From assembly GCA_000403495.2 (NCBI GenBank), contig KE159810.1, positions 248,001-312,000 on the forward strand: a stretch of DNA of 64,000 nucleotides. The letters run 5' to 3'. Origin of the DNA: Lachnospiraceae bacterium 10-1. Its GTDB lineage: Bacteria; Bacillota; Clostridia; Lachnospirales; Lachnospiraceae. The translations under genes were made by a program, and so were the position numbers. This document shows positions 34,389 to 43,082 of this stretch, piece by piece (position 1 is the first letter of the stretch; each line of letters opens with the position of its first letter). Below the pieces are notes generated by a model. That model saw only the letters and a program-made list of their open reading frames with translations. It did no database searches and was not told where the DNA came from.

Positions 34389-36173
34389 CTACATTCTTTC
34401 CGGTGCTGAAAAGCCAAGCACATCAATACAAGTTTCTAACACATCTCTGGTAAGCAGCAAAAGCGCAAGATAACTATTTTTCTTTTCCTGATTTTCTTCC
34501 GTAACAATTTTTGTCTCATGGTAAAACCGGTTAAAGGCATTTGCCAGTTCATAAATATAGGCACATACCTTATGGGGTGCAGTTTCCACATAAGCAGTTT
34601 CCATCATTGCATTAAATCCTGACAGGGAGAGCATAAGCGACTTTTCAGCTTCACTTCCTGCATTACGAAGCAGTTCTCCTGCTTTGCAAAGTTCTTCTGT
34701 TCCAAGACCTTTCTGCTCTTTTACTTTATTTAAAATAGATTTAATTCTTACGATTGTATACAAAATATATGGACCTGTATTTCCTTCAAAGGATGTAAAT
34801 TTGTCCATATCAAAAATATAATCTTTAGAAGCCTGATTGGATAAATCACCATACTTAATAGCGGAAAGCGCCACCACCTTTGCGGTATCGCGGGCTTCCT
34901 GTTCATCTACCTGACGGTTTTCCGTAATTTTGCGGTACATTTCTTCATTAATCTCATTGATCAGCATCTCCAAACGCATCACGCCGCCCTCTCTGGTCTT
35001 AAAGGGCTTTCCGTCTTTTCCGTTCATTGTGCCAAATCCAATGTGCAGAAGTTCCGTATCCGGTGTTACCATTTTTGCTTTTTTTGCACAGCGGAATACC
35101 TGCTCAAAATAAAGATCCTGCCGCTTGTCCGTAAGGTAAATCATCCTGTCCGGATGATACGCCTTCATTCTGTCCATAATTGTTGCAAGATCCGTGGTGT
35201 TATATAAAGAAGCACCATCTGACTTTAAAATCATACAGGGCGGAATTTCCTTCGTGTCAGTTTCTTCCTTCACATCCACCACAAGGGCACCGTCGCTTAG
35301 GTAGGCATAGCCTTCCTTCTTTAAATAATCCACCATCCCCGGAATCATATCATGAACGTCAGATTCTCCTTTCCACAAGTCAAAATCTATATTCAGATTT
35401 TCGTAGTTACGCTTAAGATCTGCCACGGAAACTTCCATAATATGGTTCCATAAGGCCCGATATCCCCGAACACCGCTTTGCAGCTTAAAAGTTGCCTCCA
35501 GGGCACATTCCTTATAAGCAGGATCTTCCTTTGACTTACCGCTGGCTGTGGGATAAATCTCTTCCAGCTCTGAAATGCTAAAGGGCGCCTCTTTGGGATA
35601 ATCCCCCATATAATCGTCGTCAAAATAAACAAGATTTGGCTGACGCTCTTTCAGTTCCGTAATAATAAGTCCCATCTGGAGCCCCCAGTCTCCCAAATGG
35701 ATATCTCCAATCACATCATGTCCGGCATACCTTGCAATCCGCTTAATGCTCTCCCCGATAACCCCTGAACGTAAGTGGCCTACATGAAGAGGCTTTGCCA
35801 CATTAGGGCCGCCATAGTCCACAATAATCCTGCTTGGTTTTTCCGGCAGTTCCAGACCAAATTTAACTTCTTTACACATCTGCCCCAGATAGTCTTTTAT
35901 AAAAGTTTCTTTTATTTTCAGGTTTAAAAAACCGGGATTTACAGCTTCTATCTGTGAAAATACTTCACTATCCTTACATCCTTCCACTACCTGATTTGCA
36001 ATCATAATGGGAGCCTTTTTATAAAGCTTTGCCGCCGCCATTGCGCCATTACACTGATATTCACAAAGATCCGGCCTGTTGGATGGAGTTACTTTTCCAA
36101 GCTCCCTGTCAAACCCAGCCGCCTCGAAAGCATTTTTCATCTCTTCGGAGATCAAATCCAGAAATTTTTTCAT
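34389..36173 (-). CDS. argS: Arginine-tRNA ligase
   Basis: ArgS charges tRNA-Arg. The 594-aa class I synthetase shows the N-terminal Arg-tRNA synthetase domain (~1-85), the HIGH-like motif HVGHLRSGVIG (~140), and the C-terminal DALR anticodon-binding domain ending VCAYIYELANAFNRFYHETKI. A substituted KMSKS-type region fits the family, where ArgS often lacks canonical KMSK. Length and order are normal. It starts its own unit; the 112-bp gap to queH (36174-36285) holds no gene. Confidence 0.97.
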   Translation of the reverse strand: MKKFLDLISEEMKNAFEAAGFDRELGKVTPSNRPDLCEYQCNGAMAAAKLYKKAPIMIANQVVEGCKDSEVFSQIEAVNPGFLNLKIKETFIKDYLGQMCKEVKFGLELPEKPSRIIVDYGGPNVAKPLHVGHLRSGVIGESIKRIARYAGHDVIGDIHLGDWGLQMGLIITELKERQPNLVYFDDDYMGDYPKEAPFSISELEEIYPTASGKSKEDPAYKECALEATFKLQSGVRGYRALWNHIMEVSVADLKRNYENLNIDFDLWKGESDVHDMIPGMVDYLKKEGYAYLSDGALVVDVKEETDTKEIPPCMILKSDGASLYNTTDLATIMDRMKAYHPDRMIYLTDKRQDLYFEQVFRCAKKAKMVTPDTELLHIGFGTMNGKDGKPFKTREGGVMRLEMLINEINEEMYRKITENRQVDEQEARDTAKVVALSAIKYGDLSNQASKDYIFDMDKFTSFEGNTGPYILYTIVRIKSILNKVKEQKGLGTEELCKAGELLRNAGSEAEKSLMLSLSGFNAMMETAYVETAPHKVCAYIYELANAFNRFYHETKIVTEENQEKKNSYLALLLLTRDVLETCIDVLGFSAPERM

Positions 36174-36285
36174 TTTAACCTATACCTTTCCCGCTTGAAT
36201 CTTTTTCATTAACCATTACTTATCCTATCATTTCAAAAGCATTTTATCAAGCATCATATACGTCACTTTCCAAGTACCGGAATCA

Positions 36286-36909
36286 CTACCTGCGGGAAAA
36301 AACACATCCACAATAGTCCTGTCTGTACAGGGCATGTTCTTTGGACAGTTCAATAGATCTTTTATATCCGTTTTTTTTCTTAAAATCAGACGGCAGGAAT
36401 GGGATCTGATATTCTTCTGCCAGTCTTTCCCCAATCTCATTTAATTTTACCGCATTTTTTAGCGGACTGATGGTAAGGGTTGTGGTAAAGTAATCGAAAT
36501 CTTTCTCTTTTGCTCTGCGGGCTGTCTCTAAAAGCCGCATTTCATAACAAAGAAAGCACCTCTCTCCGCCCTCTTTGCAATGTTCCAGTCCCTTAACCTT
36601 CTCAAAAAAAAGCTCTTTATCATAATTTCCTTCCACAACCTCAATGGGATAGCCCTTTCTTTCACCACTCTCCATCTGCCTGTTAAATGCTGCAATCAGC
36701 CTTTTCTGCTCATCTGCCCTTTTTATGTATTCTTCCTGTTCTGTAATATTGGGATTATAATAAAAGACTGTAATACGAAAAAAAGAACAAAGGTATTCCA
36801 TTACATAACTGCTGCAGGGTGCGCAGCAGCTATGCAGAAATAATTTTTTTCCTTTGTTTCCCTGATTTTCTATTATTTTATCCAGTTCCTTTGCATAATT
36901 TCTGTTCAT
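36286..36909 (-). CDS. queH: Epoxyqueuosine reductase QueH
   Basis: QueH reduces epoxyqueuosine to queuosine in tRNA, the non-cobalamin alternative to QueG. The ~207-aa protein shows the family Cys pairs: HSCCAPCSSYV near residue 26 and FLCYEMR around 120, plus NPNITEQEEYIKRADEQKR, FTTTLTISPLKN and YCGC near the end; the Cys residues bind a [4Fe-4S] cluster. The ATG at 36909 is preferred; an in-frame TTG at 36939 would overlap purA by 10 nt. No other queuosine gene is near. Confidence 0.93.
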   Translation of the reverse strand: MNRNYAKELDKIIENQGNKGKKLFLHSCCAPCSSYVMEYLCSFFRITVFYYNPNITEQEEYIKRADEQKRLIAAFNRQMESGERKGYPIEVVEGNYDKELFFEKVKGLEHCKEGGERCFLCYEMRLLETARRAKEKDFDYFTTTLTISPLKNAVKLNEIGERLAEEYQIPFLPSDFKKKNGYKRSIELSKEHALYRQDYCGCVFSRR

Positions 36910-36929
36910 ATATCCATACTCTCTGTTTT

Positions 36930-38222
36930 TTATAGACAAATAGGACTGTTTCTGTAAATAATATCCTCTCTTCCCGGCCCGTTGGAAACCATCGTAATAG
37001 GATAACCAATCTGTTCCTCAATAAATTCCACATATTTTCTGCAGTTTTCCGGCAGTTTATCATACGTTTTGATTCCTCTTATATCACATTTCCATCCCGG
37101 CAGGTTTTTAAGTATGGGTTTTGCCTTTTCTAACTTGCAGGTAACAGGAAAATCTGTAGTCACTTCCCCGTCAATTTCATATCCTACACAAACAGGAATT
37201 TCATCCAGATATCCCAAAACATCCAGCACGGTAAAGGCCACGTCTGTAGTTCCCTGCAATCTGCATCCATATTTGGATGCCACACAGTCAAACCACCCCA
37301 TACGTCTGGGACGTCCGGTCGTTGCACCAAATTCTCCTCCGTCTCCGCCGCGACGCCTTAGTTCATCTGCCTCATCTCCAAAAATTTCAGATACAAATGC
37401 CCCTGCGCCTACCGCTGAAGAATAGGCTTTGCATACGGTAATCACTTCTTTAATCTCATAAGGCGGAATGCCTGCTCCAATAGCTCCATAAGCTGCTAAA
37501 GTGGAAGAAGACGTGACCATAGGATAAATTCCATGATCCGGATCTTTTAAGGTTCCAAGCTGTCCTTCCAGCAAAATCGTCTTTCCATCCCTGATTGCCT
37601 GACTCAAATACAAAGACACATTGCACACATAAGGCTCCACCATCTTTTTATATTCATGCAATGTCTCAAGCTGCTCCTTCGGATCAATCAGTGGCTTATG
37701 ATACATATACTGAAACAAAATATTTTTTTGTTCACAAACCCGATCCACTTTATCCTTCAATACTTCTTCATCAAAAAGCTCGCTTACCTGAAAGCCAATT
37801 TTCGCATATTTATCCGAATAAAAAGGTGCAATGCCTGATTTGGTGGAACCAAAAGATTTGCCTCCAAGTCTTTCTTCTTCATACTGATCCAGTAAAATAT
37901 GATAAGGCATTACCATCTGTGCTCTGTCTGATACCAAAATTTTAGGCATTGGCACGTTTCTGTCAGTAATGGATTTAATTTCCTTAAAAAGCAGTGGAAT
38001 ATTTAATGCCACGCCATTGCCGATAATACTTGTAGTGTGATCGTAAAATACTCCGGAAGGAAGTGTATGCAATGCAAATTTTCCGTATTTGTTTACAATC
38101 GTATGCCCTGCATTGGCGCCTCCCTGAAAACGAACAATAATATCCGCCTGCTGTGCCAGCATATCGGTTATTTTTCCTTTTCCCTCGTCACCCCAATTAG
38201 CTCCAACTACTGCTTTGACCAT
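36930..38222 (-). CDS. purA: Adenylosuccinate synthetase
   Basis: PurA joins IMP and aspartate with GTP to give adenylosuccinate, the first committed AMP step. The 430-aa protein shows the N-terminal P-loop NWGDEGKGKITD (9-20) with catalytic Asp13 and the NAGHTIV motif, then TSSSTLAAYGAIGAG and the late GxTTGRPRRxGWFD block. RBS AGGAGG lies ~9 nt before the ATG. The leader contains a strong hairpin (38254-38288). No purine riboswitch was found. Confidence 0.98.
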   Translation of the reverse strand: MVKAVVGANWGDEGKGKITDMLAQQADIIVRFQGGANAGHTIVNKYGKFALHTLPSGVFYDHTTSIIGNGVALNIPLLFKEIKSITDRNVPMPKILVSDRAQMVMPYHILLDQYEEERLGGKSFGSTKSGIAPFYSDKYAKIGFQVSELFDEEVLKDKVDRVCEQKNILFQYMYHKPLIDPKEQLETLHEYKKMVEPYVCNVSLYLSQAIRDGKTILLEGQLGTLKDPDHGIYPMVTSSSTLAAYGAIGAGIPPYEIKEVITVCKAYSSAVGAGAFVSEIFGDEADELRRRGGDGGEFGATTGRPRRMGWFDCVASKYGCRLQGTTDVAFTVLDVLGYLDEIPVCVGYEIDGEVTTDFPVTCKLEKAKPILKNLPGWKCDIRGIKTYDKLPENCRKYVEFIEEQIGYPITMVSNGPGREDIIYRNSPICL

Positions 38223-38253
38223 CTCAAATTTTCCTCCTGTATTCTTATGTTAA

Positions 38254-38288
38254 ACAACAAATGCCTGACTTCGCAGGTATTCGTTGTT
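38254..38288. repeat. Hairpin in the purA leader
   Basis: AACAACAAATGCCTG and CAGGTATTCGTTGTT pair over 15 positions with one mismatch and one G-U around ACTTCG. It lies 32 nt upstream of purA on the transcribed strand. It could be an RNA stability element or attenuator; no known riboswitch class matches. Confidence 0.6.
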
Positions 38289-38291
38289 TAT

Positions 38292-38320
38292 AAAAAGCAG
38301 GTTGTAAAAACCTGCTTTTT
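38292..38320 (-). terminator. Intrinsic terminator of the lar operon
   Basis: AAAAAGCAGGTT and AACCTGCTTTTT form a 12-bp stem with a 5-nt loop. On the minus strand it follows larE by about 100 nt and ends in a T-run. Confidence 0.85.
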
Positions 38321-38421
38321 ATTATCAGCCTCTTACTTTACGATTATACCTCAGTACAATTTATAAGTAAAATCAATATTTATTATAAATAACATAATTT
38401 ATATTTATATCATTTCATCCA

Positions 38422-39258
38422 TCACTTGCAGGCTTCAGAAACATTAATTTCCACATCCATGCTTCCTGAACGAAATCCTTCCAGATCCAGCGTAATGTAA
38501 ATAAATCCCAATTCTTTTAAATATGTAATAATATCCTGTTTATGAGCAAGCACTTTCGCAAAAGACGCCACGTCTACCTCTATCCTTGCAGTTTTTCCAT
38601 AAGCACGAATTCTTACATTATAAAGACCAAAGCTTTTCAAATAAGCTTCCCCTTTTTCCACCCGTTCCATGTCTTCATAGGCAAGCTCCGTTCCGTAAGG
38701 AAACCTTGTTGCCAGACAGGGAGCTGATGGCTTTGAGGCTGTTTTAAGACCATATTCGCTAGCCAGATTTCTTACCTCTGCTTTTGTGAGCCCTGCTTCT
38801 GCCAAGGGGCTTTTAATTCCAAGCTCCTTAAGTGCCTTGATTCCGGGACGGTACACATGGAGATCGTCTTCATTTGTTCCCTCTAAAATTCTGCTGATTT
38901 CAAGTTTAGATGCAAAATCTTTTATTTTTGAAAAAAGAAATTTTTTGCACAAATAGCAACGGTTTACAGGATTATTCATAATCCCTGCTTCCTTAAGTTC
39001 ATCAATGGAAATCACAACATGCTCTGCTTCCAGCTCCTGGCATGTTTTTTTTGCCTCTTCCATTTCACCCATAGGATGAAGTCTGGTCTGTATGGAAACT
39101 GCATACACTTTCGTTCCTTCCTTTTTCGCCATATCACAGGCAATTTTCAATAAAAGAGTACTGTCTACTCCTCCTGAGAAAGCAACGATCACATTCTGTC
39201 CGGCATATTCATTTATTTTTAAAAGAAGCTGTTCTTTTTTTACTGAATAATCACACAT
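38422..39258 (-). CDS. larE: LarE, ATP-dependent sacrificial sulfur transferase
   Basis: LarE donates sulfur from its own cysteine to the pyridinium precursor in making the nickel-pincer nucleotide of lactate racemase. Seen: the PP-loop FSGGVDSTLLL near residue 27-37, the family's RCYLCKKFLFSKI region, and the sulfur-donor candidate Cys in PSAPCLATRFPYG (~Cys180). 278 aa is normal. It is the third gene of larB-larC-larE, 29 bp after larC. Confidence 0.93.
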   Translation of the reverse strand: MCDYSVKKEQLLLKINEYAGQNVIVAFSGGVDSTLLLKIACDMAKKEGTKVYAVSIQTRLHPMGEMEEAKKTCQELEAEHVVISIDELKEAGIMNNPVNRCYLCKKFLFSKIKDFASKLEISRILEGTNEDDLHVYRPGIKALKELGIKSPLAEAGLTKAEVRNLASEYGLKTASKPSAPCLATRFPYGTELAYEDMERVEKGEAYLKSFGLYNVRIRAYGKTARIEVDVASFAKVLAHKQDIITYLKELGFIYITLDLEGFRSGSMDVEINVSEACK

Positions 39259-39287
39259 AAATTCCTCATTTTTATCAATTTAACCTG

Positions 39288-40619
39288 TTATTTGTTATGG
39301 CACCTGCATTCCTCTATGATCTGTCCCAGTGAAACACCTGCTCTTTTTGCAAGCATAGCTGCACTGTCATATTCAGGGTAAAAACGTATCTGTCCGTCTG
39401 GAAGCGTACATTTTTTCACCTTAAGTTCTCCTTCTTTCAACATCATGCCGGCATCTTCTCTTTGTAAAACAGTGCGTGTAAACTTTGCCCGGCGTATCCC
39501 TATGGTAGTGGTCTCCTCAAAAATGATCTGCTCCAGCTCCTCAATTTTATGTTCATCACAGATCACTGCCAGTTCATAGGCCGGTCTGTTTTTCTTCATA
39601 TAAACAGGTATAAAATGAACATCCCTTGCACCTGCTTCCATAAGACGTTCCATAACATATCCCAGCATTTCTCCGGTACAGTCATCTATATTGGTTTCCA
39701 GCTTATAAATTGTGTCTTTTATCTCCTTCTTTGTACCCTTTCCGTCTTCCTTTTTTTCTATCAGCATTGCCCTGAGAATGCTGGGACGTTCATAGCTGCG
39801 TTTTCCCGCACCCATCCCAGTTCTTTTAATAGTAAACTGTTCCGGAAGAACCTGTCCGGTTTTTATGGCAGCAACAATGGCAGCCCCGGTAGGCGTCACC
39901 AATTCTCCTTCTACCTCTGTTATCCTGACAGGCAGTTGATGGGCTTCCATAATGTTTACCACAGCCGGAACCGGAATTGGCAGAATGCCATGCTGGCATC
40001 TCACCATTCCCCTCCCTTCACATATATAAGGAACAATCACATGATCTATATCCAGATTATCCAGACAGACTGCCGCTGCAACAATGTCCACAATAGAATC
40101 TACTGCTCCCACCTCATGAAAATGCACCTGCTCCATAGAAGTTCCGTGCGCTTTGGCCTCTGCCTCTGCCAAAATTCGAAAAATATGGCAGGACGTTGTC
40201 TTGGCACGTTCACTGATGCCGGCCCTTTGGATAATTGTTTCAATTTCCGGAAGCCCTCTGTGCTCATGATGCTCATGTGCATGTTCCGCCTGCGTGTGGC
40301 AATGTCCATGCTCATGTACTTCATCTTTGTGATGATGGTCATGTGCTTCGTTTTCGTGATGATGTCCGTAATGATGCCCATGCAGATATTCCATGTCATG
40401 GTCATGGTTTTCATGATGTTTGTCCAATTTTACATTAAAATCACATGCATCCAGTCCTGATTTCTTTACCCTGCTGATCTCTATTTCAAATCCCTTTACC
40501 GGAAGGCTTTCCAAAGCCTTTCGCAATATCTTTTCATCTGCTCCTAAGTCCAGCAATGCTGCCACAGCCATATCACCGCTGATTCCACTGCTGCATTCCA
40601 AATATAATGTCTGTCCCAT
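39288..40619 (-). CDS. larC: LarC, nickel-pincer cofactor cyclometallase
   Basis: LarC inserts Ni2+ into the pincer nucleotide, the last step of cofactor synthesis. With the start at 40619 the N-terminus is MGQTLYLECSSGISGDM, as in the family. Residues 68-120 hold 23 His in 53 positions, a nickel-binding/storage insert. The full protein (443 aa) is in a single frame; in Lactiplantibacillus plantarum it is made from larC1/larC2 by programmed frameshift. The first 47 nt overlap larB; the ATG has GGAGG 5 nt upstream. Confidence 0.92.
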   Translation of the reverse strand: MGQTLYLECSSGISGDMAVAALLDLGADEKILRKALESLPVKGFEIEISRVKKSGLDACDFNVKLDKHHENHDHDMEYLHGHHYGHHHENEAHDHHHKDEVHEHGHCHTQAEHAHEHHEHRGLPEIETIIQRAGISERAKTTSCHIFRILAEAEAKAHGTSMEQVHFHEVGAVDSIVDIVAAAVCLDNLDIDHVIVPYICEGRGMVRCQHGILPIPVPAVVNIMEAHQLPVRITEVEGELVTPTGAAIVAAIKTGQVLPEQFTIKRTGMGAGKRSYERPSILRAMLIEKKEDGKGTKKEIKDTIYKLETNIDDCTGEMLGYVMERLMEAGARDVHFIPVYMKKNRPAYELAVICDEHKIEELEQIIFEETTTIGIRRAKFTRTVLQREDAGMMLKEGELKVKKCTLPDGQIRFYPEYDSAAMLAKRAGVSLGQIIEECRCHNK

Positions 40620-41373
40620 TTTCTCCTCCATACGAATATCCAAGCCTGTTGATCTGCGTTGCAATATAGCCGGCACCGTAACCATTGTCAATATTAACCA
40701 CCGCAATCCCATTTGCACAGGAATTAATCATGGTAAGAAGTGCTGAAAGACCATTTAAACTTGCCCCATAGCCTACGGAAGTTGGAACCGCAATGACCGG
40801 CCTGCTGACCAGCCCCCCTATCACACTTGCCAGTGCACCTTCCATTCCGGCAACTGCAATAACACAGTTTGCTTCCTGTATTCCATCCAGCTTAGACAAA
40901 AGTCTATGAAGTCCGCTGACTCCCACATCATAAATTCTTTCTACATTAGAGCCAAAATACTCTGCTGTCTGAGCCGCTTCTTCTGCCACTGGAATATCTG
41001 CTGTTCCCGCTGTACAGACTGCAATTTTTCCCTGGCGTATCTTCCCTGCTTTTTCTACTTTAAGAATATGGGACACTTCATCATAAGACACTTGCGGCAG
41101 CGCTTCTTTTACAAGTTCATATTGAGCGGCCTGTGCTCTTGTCCCAAGCACTTCTCCATTCTCCTCATACAGCCTCAAAAAAATATTTACAAGATATTGA
41201 TCCGGCTTTCCGCTGCAAAATACCACCTCCGGAAAGCCTGAACGAATCTGTCTGTGGGTGTCTAACTTGGCATATCCAAGCTCCTCAAAAGGCTGCTTTT
41301 TAAAATATTTTTCCGCCTCTTCTATAGAAATGATACCTGTTTTTACCTGCTCTAACACATCTCTTGTTTCCAC
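40573..41373 (-). CDS. larB: LarB, pyridinium-3,5-biscarboxylate synthase
   Basis: LarB carboxylates and hydrolyses NaAD at the start of nickel-pincer synthesis; it resembles PurE. Seen: TAGTADIPVAEEA, DVGVSGLHRLL, AVAGMEGALASVIGGL and PTSVGYGASLNGLSALLTM, in the PurE-like order. The 266-aa protein ends about 15 residues past the common end through its overlap with larC. It is first in larB-larC-larE. A lactate racemase gene (larA) is not in the window. Confidence 0.94.
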   Translation of the reverse strand: METRDVLEQVKTGIISIEEAEKYFKKQPFEELGYAKLDTHRQIRSGFPEVVFCSGKPDQYLVNIFLRLYEENGEVLGTRAQAAQYELVKEALPQVSYDEVSHILKVEKAGKIRQGKIAVCTAGTADIPVAEEAAQTAEYFGSNVERIYDVGVSGLHRLLSKLDGIQEANCVIAVAGMEGALASVIGGLVSRPVIAVPTSVGYGASLNGLSALLTMINSCANGIAVVNIDNGYGAGYIATQINRLGYSYGGENGTDIIFGMQQWNQR

Positions 41374-41416
41374 TCAACTGCCTCCATAAAATGATATTTT
41401 ACTTCTATATTGCTTT

Positions 41417-41450
41417 AAAGGCATTCAAACCAACAGACTTGAATGCCTTT
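41417..41450 (-). terminator. Terminator of ilvE
   Basis: AAAGGCATTCAA and TTGAATGCCTTT form a perfect 12-bp stem with a 10-nt loop between ilvE and larB. The T-run on the minus side is short, so the strength is uncertain. Confidence 0.65.
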
Positions 41451-41467
41451 ATTATAGCGTTTAATTA

Positions 41468-42493
41468 TCAGCCTACTTCCACAACCCATCCTTCCGGTGC
41501 CTTGATGGTTCCCATCTGAATGCCTGTAAGCGTCTCATATAATTTCTTTGTAACAGGTCCCATTTGTGTCATGCCGCTGGAAAAATTAATTTCCCTGCCA
41601 TGATCCACGATTTTCCCTACCGGAGAAATAACTGCTGCCGTACCGCATAAGCCGCACTCAGCAAAATCATTCAGTTCCTCCAGATAAATTTCTCTCTCTT
41701 CCGCTTCCAGTCCCAAATATTCCTTTGCAACCTGCACCAGGGAGCGCCTTGTAATAGAAGGAAGAATACTGCCTGACTTAGGGGTTACTACCTTGCCATC
41801 CTTTGTAACAAACAGGAAATTGGCACCACCGGTCTCCTCTACCTTCGTCCTGGTAGCAGCATCTAAATACATATTTTCATCATATCCCTGCTTATGTGCA
41901 TCCACAATTGCATGAAGGCTCATTGCATAATTCAGTCCCGCTTTAATATGTCCTGTGCCATTGGGTGCTGCTCTGTCAAAATCGCTGACTCTGATCGTCA
42001 AAGGCTTGACACCGCCTTTAAAATAAGGCCCTACCGGAGTCGTAAACACTCTGAATTGATACTCATCTGCCGGCTTAACACCAATCACAGGATTACTTCC
42101 AAACATATAAGGGCGCACATAAAGTGTTGCACCACTTCCATAAGGAGGCACATAGGCTTCATTTGCCTTGATGGTTTTAAGCACTGCTTCTACAAATTTA
42201 TCTTTAGGGAAAATGGGCATTTCCAATCTAACTGCACTTTGTTCCATTCTCTCAGCATTTAAATCAGGCCGGAACGTAACTGTTCGTCCATCCGCTGTTG
42301 TATAAGCCTTCATTCCTTCAAAAATTGTCTGTGCATACTGCAAAACGCCGGCACACTCATTAATCACTACATTTTCATCTTCGGTTAAAGTACCTTCCTG
42401 CCATGTGCCATTCTTATAGTCAGCTACAAATCTGTAGTCTGTCTTAACATAATCAAATCCAAGATTTGACCAATCAATATTTTTTTTCTCCAT
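41468..42493 (-). CDS. ilvE: Branched-chain-amino-acid aminotransferase
   Basis: IlvE moves amino groups between glutamate and branched-chain 2-oxo acids. The 341-aa PLP fold-IV protein shows FEGMKAYTTADG, the catalytic-Lys block HIKAGLNYAMSL, EETGGANFLFV and the ECGLCGTAAVISPVG signature. Both biosynthesis and breakdown of Val, Leu and Ile use this enzyme. It stands as a single unit between larB and folA, with a terminator behind it. No T-box or leader peptide is apparent in the 71-bp upstream gap. Confidence 0.97.
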   Translation of the reverse strand: MEKKNIDWSNLGFDYVKTDYRFVADYKNGTWQEGTLTEDENVVINECAGVLQYAQTIFEGMKAYTTADGRTVTFRPDLNAERMEQSAVRLEMPIFPKDKFVEAVLKTIKANEAYVPPYGSGATLYVRPYMFGSNPVIGVKPADEYQFRVFTTPVGPYFKGGVKPLTIRVSDFDRAAPNGTGHIKAGLNYAMSLHAIVDAHKQGYDENMYLDAATRTKVEETGGANFLFVTKDGKVVTPKSGSILPSITRRSLVQVAKEYLGLEAEEREIYLEELNDFAECGLCGTAAVISPVGKIVDHGREINFSSGMTQMGPVTKKLYETLTGIQMGTIKAPEGWVVEVG

Positions 42494-42564
42494 CCCTTTG
42501 TGCTCCTTAAAAACTTTTGTTTTTTATTATTATACTTTTTATATGAAAAGTCAATAGATGCCTT

Positions 42565-43062
42565 TTACTCCGGCTTTGTACGCTCATACTTTACGAAATG
42601 GTAGGCAATGTCAAAGTAGGTCTGCTCCTCAGAATCCGCTGTAATCTCCCATTCAGGCAATTGATCAAGATCAGGGAAATAGGCATCTGCCGTATATGCA
42701 TAATCAATTTTTGTTACATGTGCTACATCACAGTAGGGAAGCATCTGCCTGTAAATGCTTTCTCCTCCTATAATATAAATATCCTCCGTATTATATTTTT
42801 CCAACTCCTTAAGCAGTTCTTCCACGCTGTGGACTACCACTGCATCCTTTACTTTATAGGACGGATTTGTTGATAAAATAATATTAGTACGGTTTTTAAG
42901 GGGAAGTCCCTGGGGAAAAGTTTCCAGCGTTTTTCTTCCTAATACTACTACCTTTCCGGTAGTTTCCTGACGAAACATTTTATGATCTGCCGGAATTCTG
43001 ATTAAGAGATCGTTTTTGTTTCCTATTGCCCAGTTTTCATCTACCGCAACAATTAAATTCAT
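42565..43062 (-). CDS. folA: Dihydrofolate reductase
   Basis: DHFR regenerates tetrahydrofolate consumed by ThyA, using NADPH. The 165-aa protein opens MNLIVAVDENWAIGNKNDLL, with the substrate Asp in the RIPADHKMF region, the GRKTLETFP cofactor loop and the YIIGGESIYRQML adenine site. It lies 20 bp downstream of thyA on the same strand, the common thyA-folA pairing. RBS AAAGGA precedes the ATG. Confidence 0.97.
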   Translation of the reverse strand: MNLIVAVDENWAIGNKNDLLIRIPADHKMFRQETTGKVVVLGRKTLETFPQGLPLKNRTNIILSTNPSYKVKDAVVVHSVEELLKELEKYNTEDIYIIGGESIYRQMLPYCDVAHVTKIDYAYTADAYFPDLDQLPEWEITADSEEQTYFDIAYHFVKYERTKPE

Positions 43063-43082
43063 TTTCCTTTTATCCTTTCTGT

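Noticed and set aside
38223-38291. Purine riboswitch upstream of purA
   Set aside because: The three-way-junction core and conserved TATA/CCTAC-type loops are absent; only a simple hairpin is seen.
39549-40460. Long plus-strand open frame (303 aa) opposite larC
   Set aside because: It is the antisense of the His-rich LarC region; CAT/ATG-rich codons give Met/His-heavy translation without any known motif or RBS.
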